Shown: positions 24,412 through 33,688 of the stretch, in pieces
How the letters are laid out: the number at the start of each line of letters is the position of its first letter
Numbering within the stretch: the first letter of the stretch is position 1
NCBI RefSeq assembly: GCF_029193885.1
Contig: NZ_JARFVB010000005.1
Span: forward strand, 62,001 to 126,000
From: Flagellimonas yonaguniensis
GTDB lineage: Bacteria > Bacteroidota > Bacteroidia > Flavobacteriales > Flavobacteriaceae
Direction of reading: 5' to 3'
DNA length: 64,000 bases
Translations under genes and position numbers: made by a program
Notes under the pieces: model-generated
Told to the model about the DNA's origin: nothing
Databases searched by the model: none
Seen by the model: only the letters and a program-made list of their open reading frames with translations

Positions 24412-27400
24412 TTAGTAGGGATTGTTATAGTTAAAGATTTGGGAAGTCCCTTCAATTTGACCTGGAAGTACATATTGGAACCTTACCTTATAGTCCCCTG
24501 TTCTGATAGGCGGCATTATTCCATTGATGATGTAGTTGTACTTATCAATTTGGGATTGATATTTCGTTGGTTCATGCAAATAGGCATTAACTACTTTATA
24601 TTGAATGTCAATGAAGTCCTGTTTATAGTAAAAGGGTAGATTGTAGCGATAAGGTATTCTTTTGTCCAATAAAGAATAGTTTGGGTTCGACTCCAGATAG
24701 GAGATGTACCAGGTCATTATATCCACACCTCTTTTTGGAGGTATGCCCAATTCTTGAATATCTCGATCTACTGTGAAACGGGACTCCAATGGATACCCTT
24801 CATAAATAAGCGGGTCTATGACTTCACGGTAATAACTATCATTTAAGACCGCGTGTCTTGCAATCATGGGTTTGTTATCTGTGTAGTCAGCACCCAAGAT
24901 TTCGTCCTTGCCAAAACGTTCGGAAGGAATCACATCCACTTGCAATGCATGGACATTGGAGAAAATAGGGTCCAATAAGTATTGGTCTATTTCCTTAGCT
25001 GCTACTTTTTCCTTGAAGGTGTTGTATTGGCTGGTTGAAAAATCATAGACCAGAATCTCGGTTTCTACGGCCTTTTGGGCGGTTGCACTTATCTCTCGAT
25101 TGCGAACTTCCACAGAGTTTCCTTCTTGCCCTGTATTTTCTGAAACATAATTTTCATTGACGCTTCCCGCTGTTGCTTCCTCTGGGGATAGACTTACAAT
25201 TTTCAACGTATAGGCTTGTTGATTCTGAAGCGTGGGAAAATCAAAATGTACCATCTTCTCCGAAGCATTGTAGGATACTTGGTTTGTTCGTAAACTTTGT
25301 GTTTCTGTGTCAAATCTTGTGGATTGCACCCAATCCGTTTGTGGTGCGAATAAATAAGGTTGCCCACGTTTTAGTTTTACATAGCCCTTGTTTCGTTCAT
25401 TCTGATAGAAATATTGCTGGTCGACCACAGGATAGGTATAAATCACATTGGCCAATGGAATATATTCCGGTGCCTCGCCCGTAGTAAAGCTACGCTCCTC
25501 AATCTCTTTGGCAGGTTTTCCTTCATACGTCAAGGTTACCCATCCATTTCCTCTTCTTTCCTGAAAACTCACGGCCACCTTTACGTGAACTGGGGCATTG
25601 GGAGGTAAAATATCGTACGAAACAAAATTGGCCAGGTCATGGTTTTCATTCCACTCCAGCTCTCCGACTATCTCATTCCCGTCACTGGTTACCCGATATT
25701 CATCCAGCAGTATTCGATAGGTTTTTATTCCTTCGTCATCCTCCAACTCAAATGGGTGGTTTATTCGCATATTGAATGCAGCTTGAGGTACCGTGAAAAC
25801 ATCCATTTGGTCTGACCCATCACGAGGAGTTACATTGGAAATCACTTTGAGGCCACCCAAAGGTGCTCCCCCAACAATTTCACATTCCTCTCCCAATTCA
25901 ATTTTAAATCGGAAACGGCCTTTAACCAATCCTCCCAATAGATTGAAGTGTCCGCCTAAATATCCTTTGAACCAAGCAGGGTTAGGTAATTTAGCCTGTA
26001 ATAAAACAGCGGCACCTGCTTTGATTATGGGTATTTTCTTCCGGACAAACATCAATTTGATATTGATGCCCAATTCTCCTTGCAGATAGGCATAGGCTTG
26101 CCCATTGGCATACCAACCATCTATACCTATTTGACCGCTGCCTTTACAAGCGGTTTCCCCATAATCTTTGATCATGATGTCAAAGCCCAACCCTGCTTGA
26201 AAACGTGCATAGAAAACCAAAAAGGTCATATCGCCAGTATCGATGCTGAAATCTGCACCAAAGGCAAAACCCATTCCGCTCTCAAGCGCATTAAGGTCAC
26301 GCATATAGTCCAAACTTGCTAGATCCACCCCTAGTATTTCCGCCACAATGGGCGGTGGTAGTGGACTTCCTGGCAAATCTTCCCCGATCATTAAGTACGA
26401 AGTACTTTGGAGACTAAAACTACCCAGACCAAGCTTCAATCCTATCCGATCTTGAGGGGTTCCAATATGTAGATACCATTCGTCAGGTTCGATGTGGAAA
26501 ATGGCCCATCCTGCTCTTCCCTTAGGGCCTACTCCTTGAAAAAAGCCTCCAGGTGTATTTACATAAATTTCCAGTTCGGCATGGAACGTCTTGTGCTGAA
26601 AATCCATTTCCATTGCAAAATTGGCATCAATACCAACATCAAAGGTTAAACCATCTTGCGGAAAACTGACTTTGCTATAATCGACCAAATTGGTTTCCTT
26701 GAGGCGTTGCATGGTGGGATTGTTTTCCCCAAAGGAGTTTATCTTCTCCTCCATACCTTGCAGCTTTTCCTTGAATTTATCCCCGAACTCAAAATCCAAA
26801 GCTTTAACTATATGACCTTCCCCAAAGAACATTACACGGTTAAGTCCGTAATTGGTATTGAAATCCATTTCAAAACCTACCTTACCATTGAACGCTTTTT
26901 CATTCGTGAGTGCAAACCCAACAAGTGCACGAAAACCAAGAGCATTATTCCTATTTGGAACATACGATTGTCCAGATGGAACCATAGCAGAGTATGAGCC
27001 TGGCTTTTTGCTCATCCTGAAATAGGCCCCGCCTCCAAACCCATTTACTTTGGCCGGACCTATGAAAACAGGTGTTGGGGACTGGGAAAGGTTCGCGTAT
27101 GCATCCACAAACCAGTATCTAAAATCTGTTTTGCCAAACCATGCGGAGGCATCCACATCTATTCCATTGAATGTCGCCCCCAGTTCCCCATAAAACCCAT
27201 CCCCGTACACTGGGTCATCACTTTTGATGTCCAGCATTCCACTGATTTGGATGGTGCCCAAATCGGCCTCCACATAAATTTGATGGAAATCTATCTTTTG
27301 AAAACGCCAGCGATGGAGTCCTTCATTTTCATTAAAACCGCCCACTATGGAAAGTGTAGTATTACCAGCAAACCCTTTTTCCATCATATTTACATCCAGA

Positions 27401-29127
27401 TTAAAGGAAAGTGACGCTGTCGTACTACTGGAATTAAATTCAATTTGAGAAATGGTGACTGGGAAGTTTCCAAATGTTACATCCCCAGTATAGCCCATGT
27501 AGTCTACTTGAAAATAGGGGGGAACTGTTTGAAGTTGTAGGTTTTGAAAGGTAATACCCTTAAAGTCCACAGTGCCCTTATCTGGGTCCGAGGTACTGTT
27601 GCTTCCCTTTATGGCCAAATTCCCATGAAGCACGGCTTTAGGTCTAAACTTTTTTTCCGAAACCCGTAATTCAACATACGAATTGGCCGTAATGGTAGCC
27701 TTTGCCTTAAAAACGTCAAAAGGGATGGCATCATTTGTAGTTGCTGTCAGTAGGTACTCATCATTTACAGGGTCAATAATAGCTTGATAACTTAGTGTTT
27801 TCTGATTGAGCACTGTTTCATCTTTTCCCTCTTCTGACGTTACCTCTTTTGTTACAGGTAGAACAATAAGACCATCAAATCCTGCTCCAACTAGATTGTT
27901 GGCCAATAAATCGGCTTCTATATGGTCAACCGAGAATTGCCAATTGGAAGCCTCTCCTTCATCAATCGGCAAAACGTTGTCAGCTGAAAAATTTCCAGAA
28001 ACCCCCACACCGTCAATCAATAAATTGGAGGCCTGAAATGTTATTCGCTCCTCACTGTTTCTTTTTTTGAATTGTTTGGGAAGTATTACTTGTACATTGT
28101 TGACATAGACTCCTCGCCATAACTGCTCGTTACCAGGTACTAGATATTGCTGATACCCTTGTGGGAATTGCACACTTGATGAATTTCTTACATCACTAAA
28201 ATCAAAAACGGCATTGTCGATGTCGAAAATGAGACCTGCCTTACCCGAACCATCAGAGCTTTGTGTCTTGGCCAATTGAAATGTTGGCAAATCAATCTCC
28301 ACCAAAATATCATTCCAATCCCCAACAATGGTTTGAAAATGTCCCTGGACCTTTACATTCTCATCTGGAATAACTTCGTAATTGGCATCAACGGGTTCCA
28401 ACATGCTTCTCGGAAACAACACATCGGCGGTAATCCCCATTTCTTTGAACCCACCACAGTCAATGGTAACATAGGTTAATTTTTGTACATCTCCAGTGGT
28501 CATATCAAAACCACCTTTTAATGCCACCAATCCATTTCCGCCATTAATGGGAATCCCTATGTCCCCCAATAATACCAAGTTGGCATCTCCATAAATGCCC
28601 CCTTTATGGGATATTTTTATATTATCCGCCCCGAAAAAAAGTTGGATGGGTTCTCCGCTTGTATCCGATTGTGGTATTTCAACATGAACAAATGCGGTAA
28701 CTTCGGTATAATCCCTCATTATTTTAGCCTTACTGATAGCCAACCGGTAGGTAATTGTCCCTATTTCCTTTTTGACACCTATAGGTAGGGTTACCATATC
28801 CTTTGAGGAAATAAGGCTGACATAATTCTGATTCTGTTCCAATTCATCAAATACTGATTTAGCTAAATCTACCTGTGTATTGGCAACAGTATCTCTTGAA
28901 AAATTCCTATTTATATAGTCTTGATCAAACTCACTCTTTGAAGAAGAAGAAAATGTGAGAAGATTTTGATTGTCATTCTTTAATTCATCAAAAAAACGAT
29001 GCTCGGTTTTAACATCAACTGTTCTCGCTTTACCGAATAAAGAATCAGTTACCTTTGAAGTATTTGCCTGAATTGACTGTAGGGTTTGCAGCAACAACAG
29101 ACAAATCAATAGTGCCCTTTTGAACAT
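24412..29127 (-). CDS. Giant secreted beta-rich protein, first gene of the toxin operon
   Basis: This is a ~1571-aa protein from ATG 29127, which gives a clean signal peptide (MFKRALLICLLLLQTLQSIQ). The longer frame to 29280 runs back into the tRNA terminator and is unlikely. The protein is beta-rich throughout with many VxIxF strand pairs (ITFQNLQLQTVPPYFQVDY, LSFNLDVNMMEKGFAGNT), a central Gly/Phe-rich part (LGSFSLQSTSYLMIGEDLPG) and a C-terminal ~300 residues with Ig-like strands. The sequence looks like a long beta-helix or shell, or an elongated surface scaffold. No named family is recognised. The gene heads the operon and is followed after 9 bp by the FN3 gene. Confidence 0.65.
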   Translation of the reverse strand: MFKRALLICLLLLQTLQSIQANTSKVTDSLFGKARTVDVKTEHRFFDELKNDNQNLLTFSSSSKSEFDQDYINRNFSRDTVANTQVDLAKSVFDELEQNQNYVSLISSKDMVTLPIGVKKEIGTITYRLAISKAKIMRDYTEVTAFVHVEIPQSDTSGEPIQLFFGADNIKISHKGGIYGDANLVLLGDIGIPINGGNGLVALKGGFDMTTGDVQKLTYVTIDCGGFKEMGITADVLFPRSMLEPVDANYEVIPDENVKVQGHFQTIVGDWNDILVEIDLPTFQLAKTQSSDGSGKAGLIFDIDNAVFDFSDVRNSSSVQFPQGYQQYLVPGNEQLWRGVYVNNVQVILPKQFKKRNSEERITFQASNLLIDGVGVSGNFSADNVLPIDEGEASNWQFSVDHIEADLLANNLVGAGFDGLIVLPVTKEVTSEEGKDETVLNQKTLSYQAIIDPVNDEYLLTATTNDAIPFDVFKAKATITANSYVELRVSEKKFRPKAVLHGNLAIKGSNSTSDPDKGTVDFKGITFQNLQLQTVPPYFQVDYMGYTGDVTFGNFPVTISQIEFNSSSTTASLSFNLDVNMMEKGFAGNTTLSIVGGFNENEGLHRWRFQKIDFHQIYVEADLGTIQISGMLDIKSDDPVYGDGFYGELGATFNGIDVDASAWFGKTDFRYWFVDAYANLSQSPTPVFIGPAKVNGFGGGAYFRMSKKPGSYSAMVPSGQSYVPNRNNALGFRALVGFALTNEKAFNGKVGFEMDFNTNYGLNRVMFFGEGHIVKALDFEFGDKFKEKLQGMEEKINSFGENNPTMQRLKETNLVDYSKVSFPQDGLTFDVGIDANFAMEMDFQHKTFHAELEIYVNTPGGFFQGVGPKGRAGWAIFHIEPDEWYLHIGTPQDRIGLKLGLGSFSLQSTSYLMIGEDLPGSPLPPPIVAEILGVDLASLDYMRDLNALESGMGFAFGADFSIDTGDMTFLVFYARFQAGLGFDIMIKDYGETACKGSGQIGIDGWYANGQAYAYLQGELGINIKLMFVRKKIPIIKAGAAVLLQAKLPNPAWFKGYLGGHFNLLGGLVKGRFRFKIELGEECEIVGGAPLGGLKVISNVTPRDGSDQMDVFTVPQAAFNMRINHPFELEDDEGIKTYRILLDEYRVTSDGNEIVGELEWNENHDLANFVSYDILPPNAPVHVKVAVSFQERRGNGWVTLTYEGKPAKEIEERSFTTGEAPEYIPLANVIYTYPVVDQQYFYQNERNKGYVKLKRGQPYLFAPQTDWVQSTRFDTETQSLRTNQVSYNASEKMVHFDFPTLQNQQAYTLKIVSLSPEEATAGSVNENYVSENTGQEGNSVEVRNREISATAQKAVETEILVYDFSTSQYNTFKEKVAAKEIDQYLLDPIFSNVHALQVDVIPSERFGKDEILGADYTDNKPMIARHAVLNDSYYREVIDPLIYEGYPLESRFTVDRDIQELGIPPKRGVDIMTWYISYLESNPNYSLLDKRIPYRYNLPFYYKQDFIDIQYKVVNAYLHEPTKYQSQIDKYNYIINGIMPPIRTGDYKVRFQYVLPGQIEGTSQIFNYNNPY

Positions 29128-29280
29128 AGAAATCACGTTTTTCTGTGGGGGAACAGAAAATTCTTTTTTCATTTTCAAAGGGAAAGTAATTGAAAAGTAT
29201 TGTACTGAAAGTCCTAATTGACGAATGCCCCTTTTCATTTGACGGATGAGGGAAAAAAAGCAACAAATGCCTAAAAACAA

Positions 29281-29311
29281 AAAATCCCAAACCAGAAGGC
29301 TTGGGATTTTA
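29281..29311 (-). terminator. Rho-independent terminator of tRNA-His
   Basis: On the minus strand, AAAATCCCAA and TTGGGATTTT pair around an 11-nt loop and run into a T tract. It lies 10 bp after the tRNA and separates it from the toxin operon. Confidence 0.85.
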
Positions 29312-29321
29312 CAAACTCAAG

Positions 29322-29396
29322 GGTGGAAGACCGGGTTCGAACCGGCGACCTCTGGAACCACAATCCAGCGCTCTAACCAGCTGAGCTACAACCACC
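29322..29396 (-). tRNA. tRNA-His (GTG)
   Basis: The anticodon stem CTGGA/TCCAG holds loop TTGTGGT with anticodon GTG. The T-loop is TTCGAAC, the D-arm GCTC..GAGC, and a G(-1) is encoded opposite C73, as expected for tRNA-His. CCA is not encoded. The acceptor stem as read has two adjacent T-T oppositions at positions 5-68 and 6-67. Confidence 0.9.
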
Positions 29397-29410
29397 ATTT
29401 AAAGCGGATG

Positions 29411-29443
29411 CAAAAATACTTTTTTGTAATGATTCAACCAAAA
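29411..29443 (-). promoter_or_regulatory. Promoter of tRNA-His (TTTTG-N20-TATTTTTG)
   Basis: On the minus strand there is TTTTG (29439-29443), a 20-bp spacer and TATTTTTG (29411-29418), matching the Bacteroidota -33/-7 consensus. The tRNA begins ~15 bp downstream. Confidence 0.65.
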
Positions 29444-29660
29444 TATTTTTCAAATTCCATCAATTTATTCTCTTACTGCATATTCGCAACTATTTTGTTT
29501 TCTTTTAACTCGCTGGCAACTAACATTAAAAGTTGAACAATACAATTTACCGATAAAAAGCACGTTTTTAAGACCAAACACACTTTTTTGGGCATTTCAC
29601 AACAATTAATTCCCAAAATGGTGTCTCGAAATTATTTTTGAAATAAATATTTTCAACCGG

Positions 29661-31754
29661 GTGTTGTCAGAAAAAAACTTCTTAACCAACCATAAAGCCT
29701 CATTGGTTTCAATAGTGCTTTGCACCCTTATATTCACCGTTTCCATTCCTGCTCTGGCACAATCTTCCAATAAAAGAGATAGCTTGGCCTATAAACTGCA
29801 ACGCCTCGAATCAACCCATCGATTCAATCCCAAAGACACAACACACATTAATTTGTTGGTGGACCTTGCTTTTTCCTATCAATATCTGGACAGTGACAGC
29901 CTATTCTCGGTGGCAAACAGAGCCTTGGAATACAGTAGGAAAATCAATTATGCCCAGGGTACAATCAAGGGGTTGAATGCTCTGGGAACCTATCATTACA
30001 ATAAAGGGAACAGGGAAAAATCCATGCCTATGTTCAAGGAGGCTCTTCTGCTCGCAACCGAGGTGGAAGATATAGATTCCGAATTGACCATAATAAACAC
30101 CATGGCCCAAAACTATAGTTTTGAAGGCAACTATGCCGAGGCGTTGAACCTTAACCTAAAAGGAATAGATCTGGCCAGGAAAATCAATGATCAACAAACG
30201 CTCTCCGTGCTCAATGAAAACATAGCAGGACTTTACGCAGACCAAAAAGATTTCAAGAATGCCCTGATGTTTTATGACACAGTGCAAAAATTCAATAGAA
30301 AACTGGGCAACGAGGTCGTGGATGCCGAAACACAAAGTAACATAGCATCGCTCTATAAAGATGCAAAGGATTACAAAAATGCGATGTTCAACATCAACAG
30401 GAGCATCAGTACCTTCGAAAAACATAAAATTTATGATTGGTTGGCCTATGCCTATCAGGTAAAGGGGGATATTTATCTAGATCAGAAAAAATATAAATGG
30501 GCTTTGTATTGGTACGACCAGAGCGATATACTGTTCAAGCATCAAATTGAAGACGACCGTATCCAGATCCAGTTGATGAACGGAATGGCAAAAGTGTATT
30601 TTGGGTTGGAAAAAGACAGCCTCTCGCTTGAATATGCCAAAAAAGGACTTGCACTTTCCAATAAGATCAAGTCGCTACAAGGCCAAATAGACTGTTCGGA
30701 AACATTGTACAAGGTCCACAAGAAAAACGGCAATGACCCCGAGGCTCTGGCTTATCTGGAAACTTTTAAAACCCTGTCCGACTCCTTGTTCATGGACAAG
30801 AACAAGCAAAGTTTATCACTCCTCGAGACCAAATTGCAATACGAGCAGGAAAAGCAGGAACTAATAGAAGCCAATGAAGCTGCTCTTGCCAAACAACGCA
30901 ACTACATTTACTTTACCGTAATCATACTTCTGATCTTGACCATCATCACCTTTGTAATCCGTAGAAGTGAGAATATCCAGAAAAAATTGAACAAAGAACT
31001 CAAGGATAAATCACAAGCGGTAATTCAAAGGGAAGCCCAATTGCATGAAATCAACAAGACCAATACAAAACTGTTCTCCATTATCGGGCACGACCTCAGA
31101 GGGCCTATCGGTGGTTTACAGGGCATATTGAAAATGTTTGCCGATGGGGATATTTCCACAAAAGAGCTGGTCTCTTTTATTCCAAAACTTAAAACAGACG
31201 TCGACAATATATCCTTTACCCTCAACAACCTCTTGTCTTGGGGATTGAACCAGCTTAACGGTGTTGTCACCAAACCAAAAAGAGTATCCTTGTCCTACCT
31301 TGTGGGCAATAACATTAAGTTGTTATCTGAGATCGCAAAAAATAAATCCATCAAAATTATAAACCAACTGCCTGAAAATCCACGTATTTGGGCCGATAAC
31401 AACCAGATTGATATCGTTATCCGAAATTTACTGAGCAATGCCATTAAGTTTACCCCGGAGAATGGTCTTATCACCATTGGTGCTGAAGAAAAATCAGGTA
31501 TGTGGCAAATATCCGTTCGGGATACGGGTATCGGCATGACTGCAGAAATGCAGCGGTCCGTTTTCAAGGATTCATCCAACGTTACCACTTACGGTACCAA
31601 TAACGAGAAAGGCACAGGCTTGGGCCTCTCACTTTGCAAGGAAATGGTCCATAAAAACAATGGGGAAATTTGGGTGGATAGTGTTCCGCGAAAGGGAACT
31701 ACTTTCTATTTTACCGTTCCAAAAGCACAAAACAAATACCAGAAGGCTTCGTGA
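29661..31754 (+). CDS. TPR-containing membrane sensor histidine kinase (HisKA type)
   Basis: This is a ~697-aa protein. It has a signal anchor at ~14-35, then 5-6 TPR units at ~40-380 (NALGTYHYNKGNREKSMPMF, NIASLYKDAKDYKNAM), a coiled coil and a single TM helix at ~410-435 (IYFTVIILLILTIITFVI). The kinase core follows: H-box FSIIGHDLRGPIG, N-box IVIRNLLSNAIKF, G1 RDTGIGM and G2 GTGLGLSLCKEMV. Its TPRs would face the periplasm. There is no ATG near the N-terminus, so GTG 29661 or TTG 29664 must serve. No response regulator is adjacent, so it is an orphan kinase. It converges on bshB1, with the two stop codons abutting. Confidence 0.9.
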   Translation: MLSEKNFLTNHKASLVSIVLCTLIFTVSIPALAQSSNKRDSLAYKLQRLESTHRFNPKDTTHINLLVDLAFSYQYLDSDSLFSVANRALEYSRKINYAQGTIKGLNALGTYHYNKGNREKSMPMFKEALLLATEVEDIDSELTIINTMAQNYSFEGNYAEALNLNLKGIDLARKINDQQTLSVLNENIAGLYADQKDFKNALMFYDTVQKFNRKLGNEVVDAETQSNIASLYKDAKDYKNAMFNINRSISTFEKHKIYDWLAYAYQVKGDIYLDQKKYKWALYWYDQSDILFKHQIEDDRIQIQLMNGMAKVYFGLEKDSLSLEYAKKGLALSNKIKSLQGQIDCSETLYKVHKKNGNDPEALAYLETFKTLSDSLFMDKNKQSLSLLETKLQYEQEKQELIEANEAALAKQRNYIYFTVIILLILTIITFVIRRSENIQKKLNKELKDKSQAVIQREAQLHEINKTNTKLFSIIGHDLRGPIGGLQGILKMFADGDISTKELVSFIPKLKTDVDNISFTLNNLLSWGLNQLNGVVTKPKRVSLSYLVGNNIKLLSEIAKNKSIKIINQLPENPRIWADNNQIDIVIRNLLSNAIKFTPENGLITIGAEEKSGMWQISVRDTGIGMTAEMQRSVFKDSSNVTTYGTNNEKGTGLGLSLCKEMVHKNNGEIWVDSVPRKGTTFYFTVPKAQNKYQKAS

Positions 31755-32477
31755 TCAAATTAGATCATCAAGACTGTCCACACCAACATATCGCTCCACT
31801 GTAAATCCTTCGGCATACTCGACACCGATCAACCTGCCCAAATCCCTAGCTCGATAATTTACACTATCCGTGAAGTTTTTGCTGCTTATTGGGGTTTCAG
31901 GTTCGTCACTATCGGGATCAAAGAATTGTGAGCCATACGCCATGATGGCATCGGTTTTTTTGTCAATGAACCCAGAGACATCAACCACAAAATCGGGCTC
32001 AAGATTTTTCCATTGGATAAAATGATAGACCAATTTCGGTCTCCAGGCCTCTTGCCATTCATCATCCCCATCCATTTTGGTGTCAATTTTCATTAAACCG
32101 CTCAAAAAACAAGCATCGCTGACCAGTTTACTTCCTTTTCCATGATCAATATGACGATCATCTATGGCATTGCAGAGTACTATCTCTGGTCGATATTTTC
32201 TAATGATTTTGATGAGTTCCAACTGATGCTCTTTATCGTTCACAAAGAAACCATCGGCAAACTCCATGTTTTCCCGAACCGATACACCCAAAATTTCCGC
32301 TGCCTTGGCGGCTTCTTTGTCCCTGATTTCGGCAGAACCACGCGTTCCGAGTTCACCGCGGGTCAAATCAACGATTCCTACTTTTTTTCCTTTGGAAACT
32401 TCCTTTGCAATGGTGGCCCCTGCCCCAAGTTCGGCATCATCTGGATGCGCTCCGAATACTAAAATGTCTAATTTCAT
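31755..32477 (-). CDS. bshB1: Bacillithiol biosynthesis deacetylase BshB1
   Basis: This is a 240-aa zinc-dependent LmbE/PIG-L deacetylase. It has AHPDDAELGAG at the N-terminus (His-x-x-Asp-Asp zinc site), the BshB1 block VDLTRGELGTRGSAEIRDKE and the second zinc His region DDRHIDHGKGSKL. It removes acetate from GlcNAc-malate to give GlcN-malate, the second step of bacillithiol synthesis. Length and motifs match BshB1 rather than the longer secreted PIG-L at 43151. The bshA and bshC genes are not in the window. It starts 7 bp after the upstream trans-sulfuration gene, so the two are probably co-transcribed. Confidence 0.93.
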   Translation of the reverse strand: MKLDILVFGAHPDDAELGAGATIAKEVSKGKKVGIVDLTRGELGTRGSAEIRDKEAAKAAEILGVSVRENMEFADGFFVNDKEHQLELIKIIRKYRPEIVLCNAIDDRHIDHGKGSKLVSDACFLSGLMKIDTKMDGDDEWQEAWRPKLVYHFIQWKNLEPDFVVDVSGFIDKKTDAIMAYGSQFFDPDSDEPETPISSKNFTDSVNYRARDLGRLIGVEYAEGFTVERYVGVDSLDDLI

Positions 32478-32484
32478 ATAAATA

Positions 32485-33654
32485 TTACGCCGTAACGGTC
32501 ATGGATTTTACTTTGGCAATTGCCTGTTCAATATCCGCTATTAAATCTTCCGTCTCTTCGATACCCAACGAGAAACGAATCAATGAATCCTTTATCCCTT
32601 GTTTTGCCCTATCCTCAGGGCTCATTAATGCATGGGATGTTTGGGTCGGCGAAAGCACCGTGCTTTCAATCCCCGCCAAACTCATGGATGGTTTTATCAA
32701 TTTCAATTCCTTAAAAAATAGCGATGCGTCTATTCCTGAGTTCAGTTCAAAAGACAGCATACCACCAAAACCATTCATTTGCGATTTGGCCAATTCATGC
32801 CCGGGATGATCTTCCAATCCTGGATAATACACATTGTCCACATCTTTATTCTGGCTCAAATAGGTGGCCATTTGCATCGCATTTTCATTTTGTGCCTTTA
32901 CCCGTATCGCCATCGTTTTTAAACTTCGTTCCAAAAGCCAGACCGTGTAATCGCTTAGACTTCCTCCAAAACAAATCCCTGTTTGCCAAACTTTGTCGAT
33001 ATGTTCTTGTGATGCCGCAACAACACCAGCACAGATATCGGAGTGTCCCCCCATATATTTTGTGGCACTGTGCACCACCACATCAATCCCAAAATCAATC
33101 GGGTTTTGGTTGATGGGACTCGCAAAGGTATTGTCGATCATGGACAGGATTCCTTTCTTTTTTGCCAAATCGGCCACTGCCTTTACATCAGTAATGGTCA
33201 ATAAGGGGTTCGATGGTGTTTCCAAATACAGCACTTTCGTATTTGGTTTGATTTCTTTCTCGAAATCTTCCACTTCCCAACCGGTGGTAAAAGAGTACTC
33301 AATACCAAATCGTTCAAATTGGCTCACTGCAAAATGATAGGTGCCTCCGTAAATGGTCTGCTGCAGCACCACATGATCCCCAGATTGAAGAAAGGTCATC
33401 AATGCCGTACTGATGGCAGCCATGCCACTACCAAAAATCAAAGCAGCCTCGGTATGCTCCAAGGCTGCCAGTTTTTTGCCCAATGCTTCTTGGTTGGGCG
33501 TATTGTAATATCTAGGGTATCTTTTTACCGCAACGTCCTCAAACTGATAGGATGTACTCATGTACAAAGGAGAAACAGCCCCTTTGAACTCATTATCCTC
33601 CAATTCACCAACGTGGGTACAGATGGTATTCAGTCCTTTTGTATCATTTTTCAT
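32485..33654 (-). CDS. PLP-dependent trans-sulfuration enzyme (cystathionine gamma-synthase/lyase family)
   Basis: This is a 389-aa protein from ATG 33654 (ATG 33672 is also possible). The Cys/Met metabolism PLP signature is present: the PLP lysine in VVHSATKYMGGHSD (~200), IFGSGMAAISTALM for phosphate binding, YLETPSNPLLTITD and MIDNTFASP with the PLP-ring Asp. Cystathionine gamma-synthase, beta-lyase, gamma-lyase and methionine gamma-lyase cannot be separated safely by eye. Being next to bacillithiol synthesis (cysteine is its last building block), a cysteine/methionine role is natural. It lies 16 bp or more from the MATE gene, on the same strand. Confidence 0.88.
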   Translation of the reverse strand: MKNDTKGLNTICTHVGELEDNEFKGAVSPLYMSTSYQFEDVAVKRYPRYYNTPNQEALGKKLAALEHTEAALIFGSGMAAISTALMTFLQSGDHVVLQQTIYGGTYHFAVSQFERFGIEYSFTTGWEVEDFEKEIKPNTKVLYLETPSNPLLTITDVKAVADLAKKKGILSMIDNTFASPINQNPIDFGIDVVVHSATKYMGGHSDICAGVVAASQEHIDKVWQTGICFGGSLSDYTVWLLERSLKTMAIRVKAQNENAMQMATYLSQNKDVDNVYYPGLEDHPGHELAKSQMNGFGGMLSFELNSGIDASLFFKELKLIKPSMSLAGIESTVLSPTQTSHALMSPEDRAKQGIKDSLIRFSLGIEETEDLIADIEQAIAKVKSMTVTA

Positions 33655-33688
33655 GTTGGTTTTCTTTCGCATAAAGATACGAAACCCG

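Noticed and set aside
13079..29127. Rhs, CdiA or type VI secretion locus
   Set aside because: No YD repeats, haemagglutinin repeats, TPS domain, VgrG, Hcp, PAAR or TssB/C sequences are visible in the proteins.
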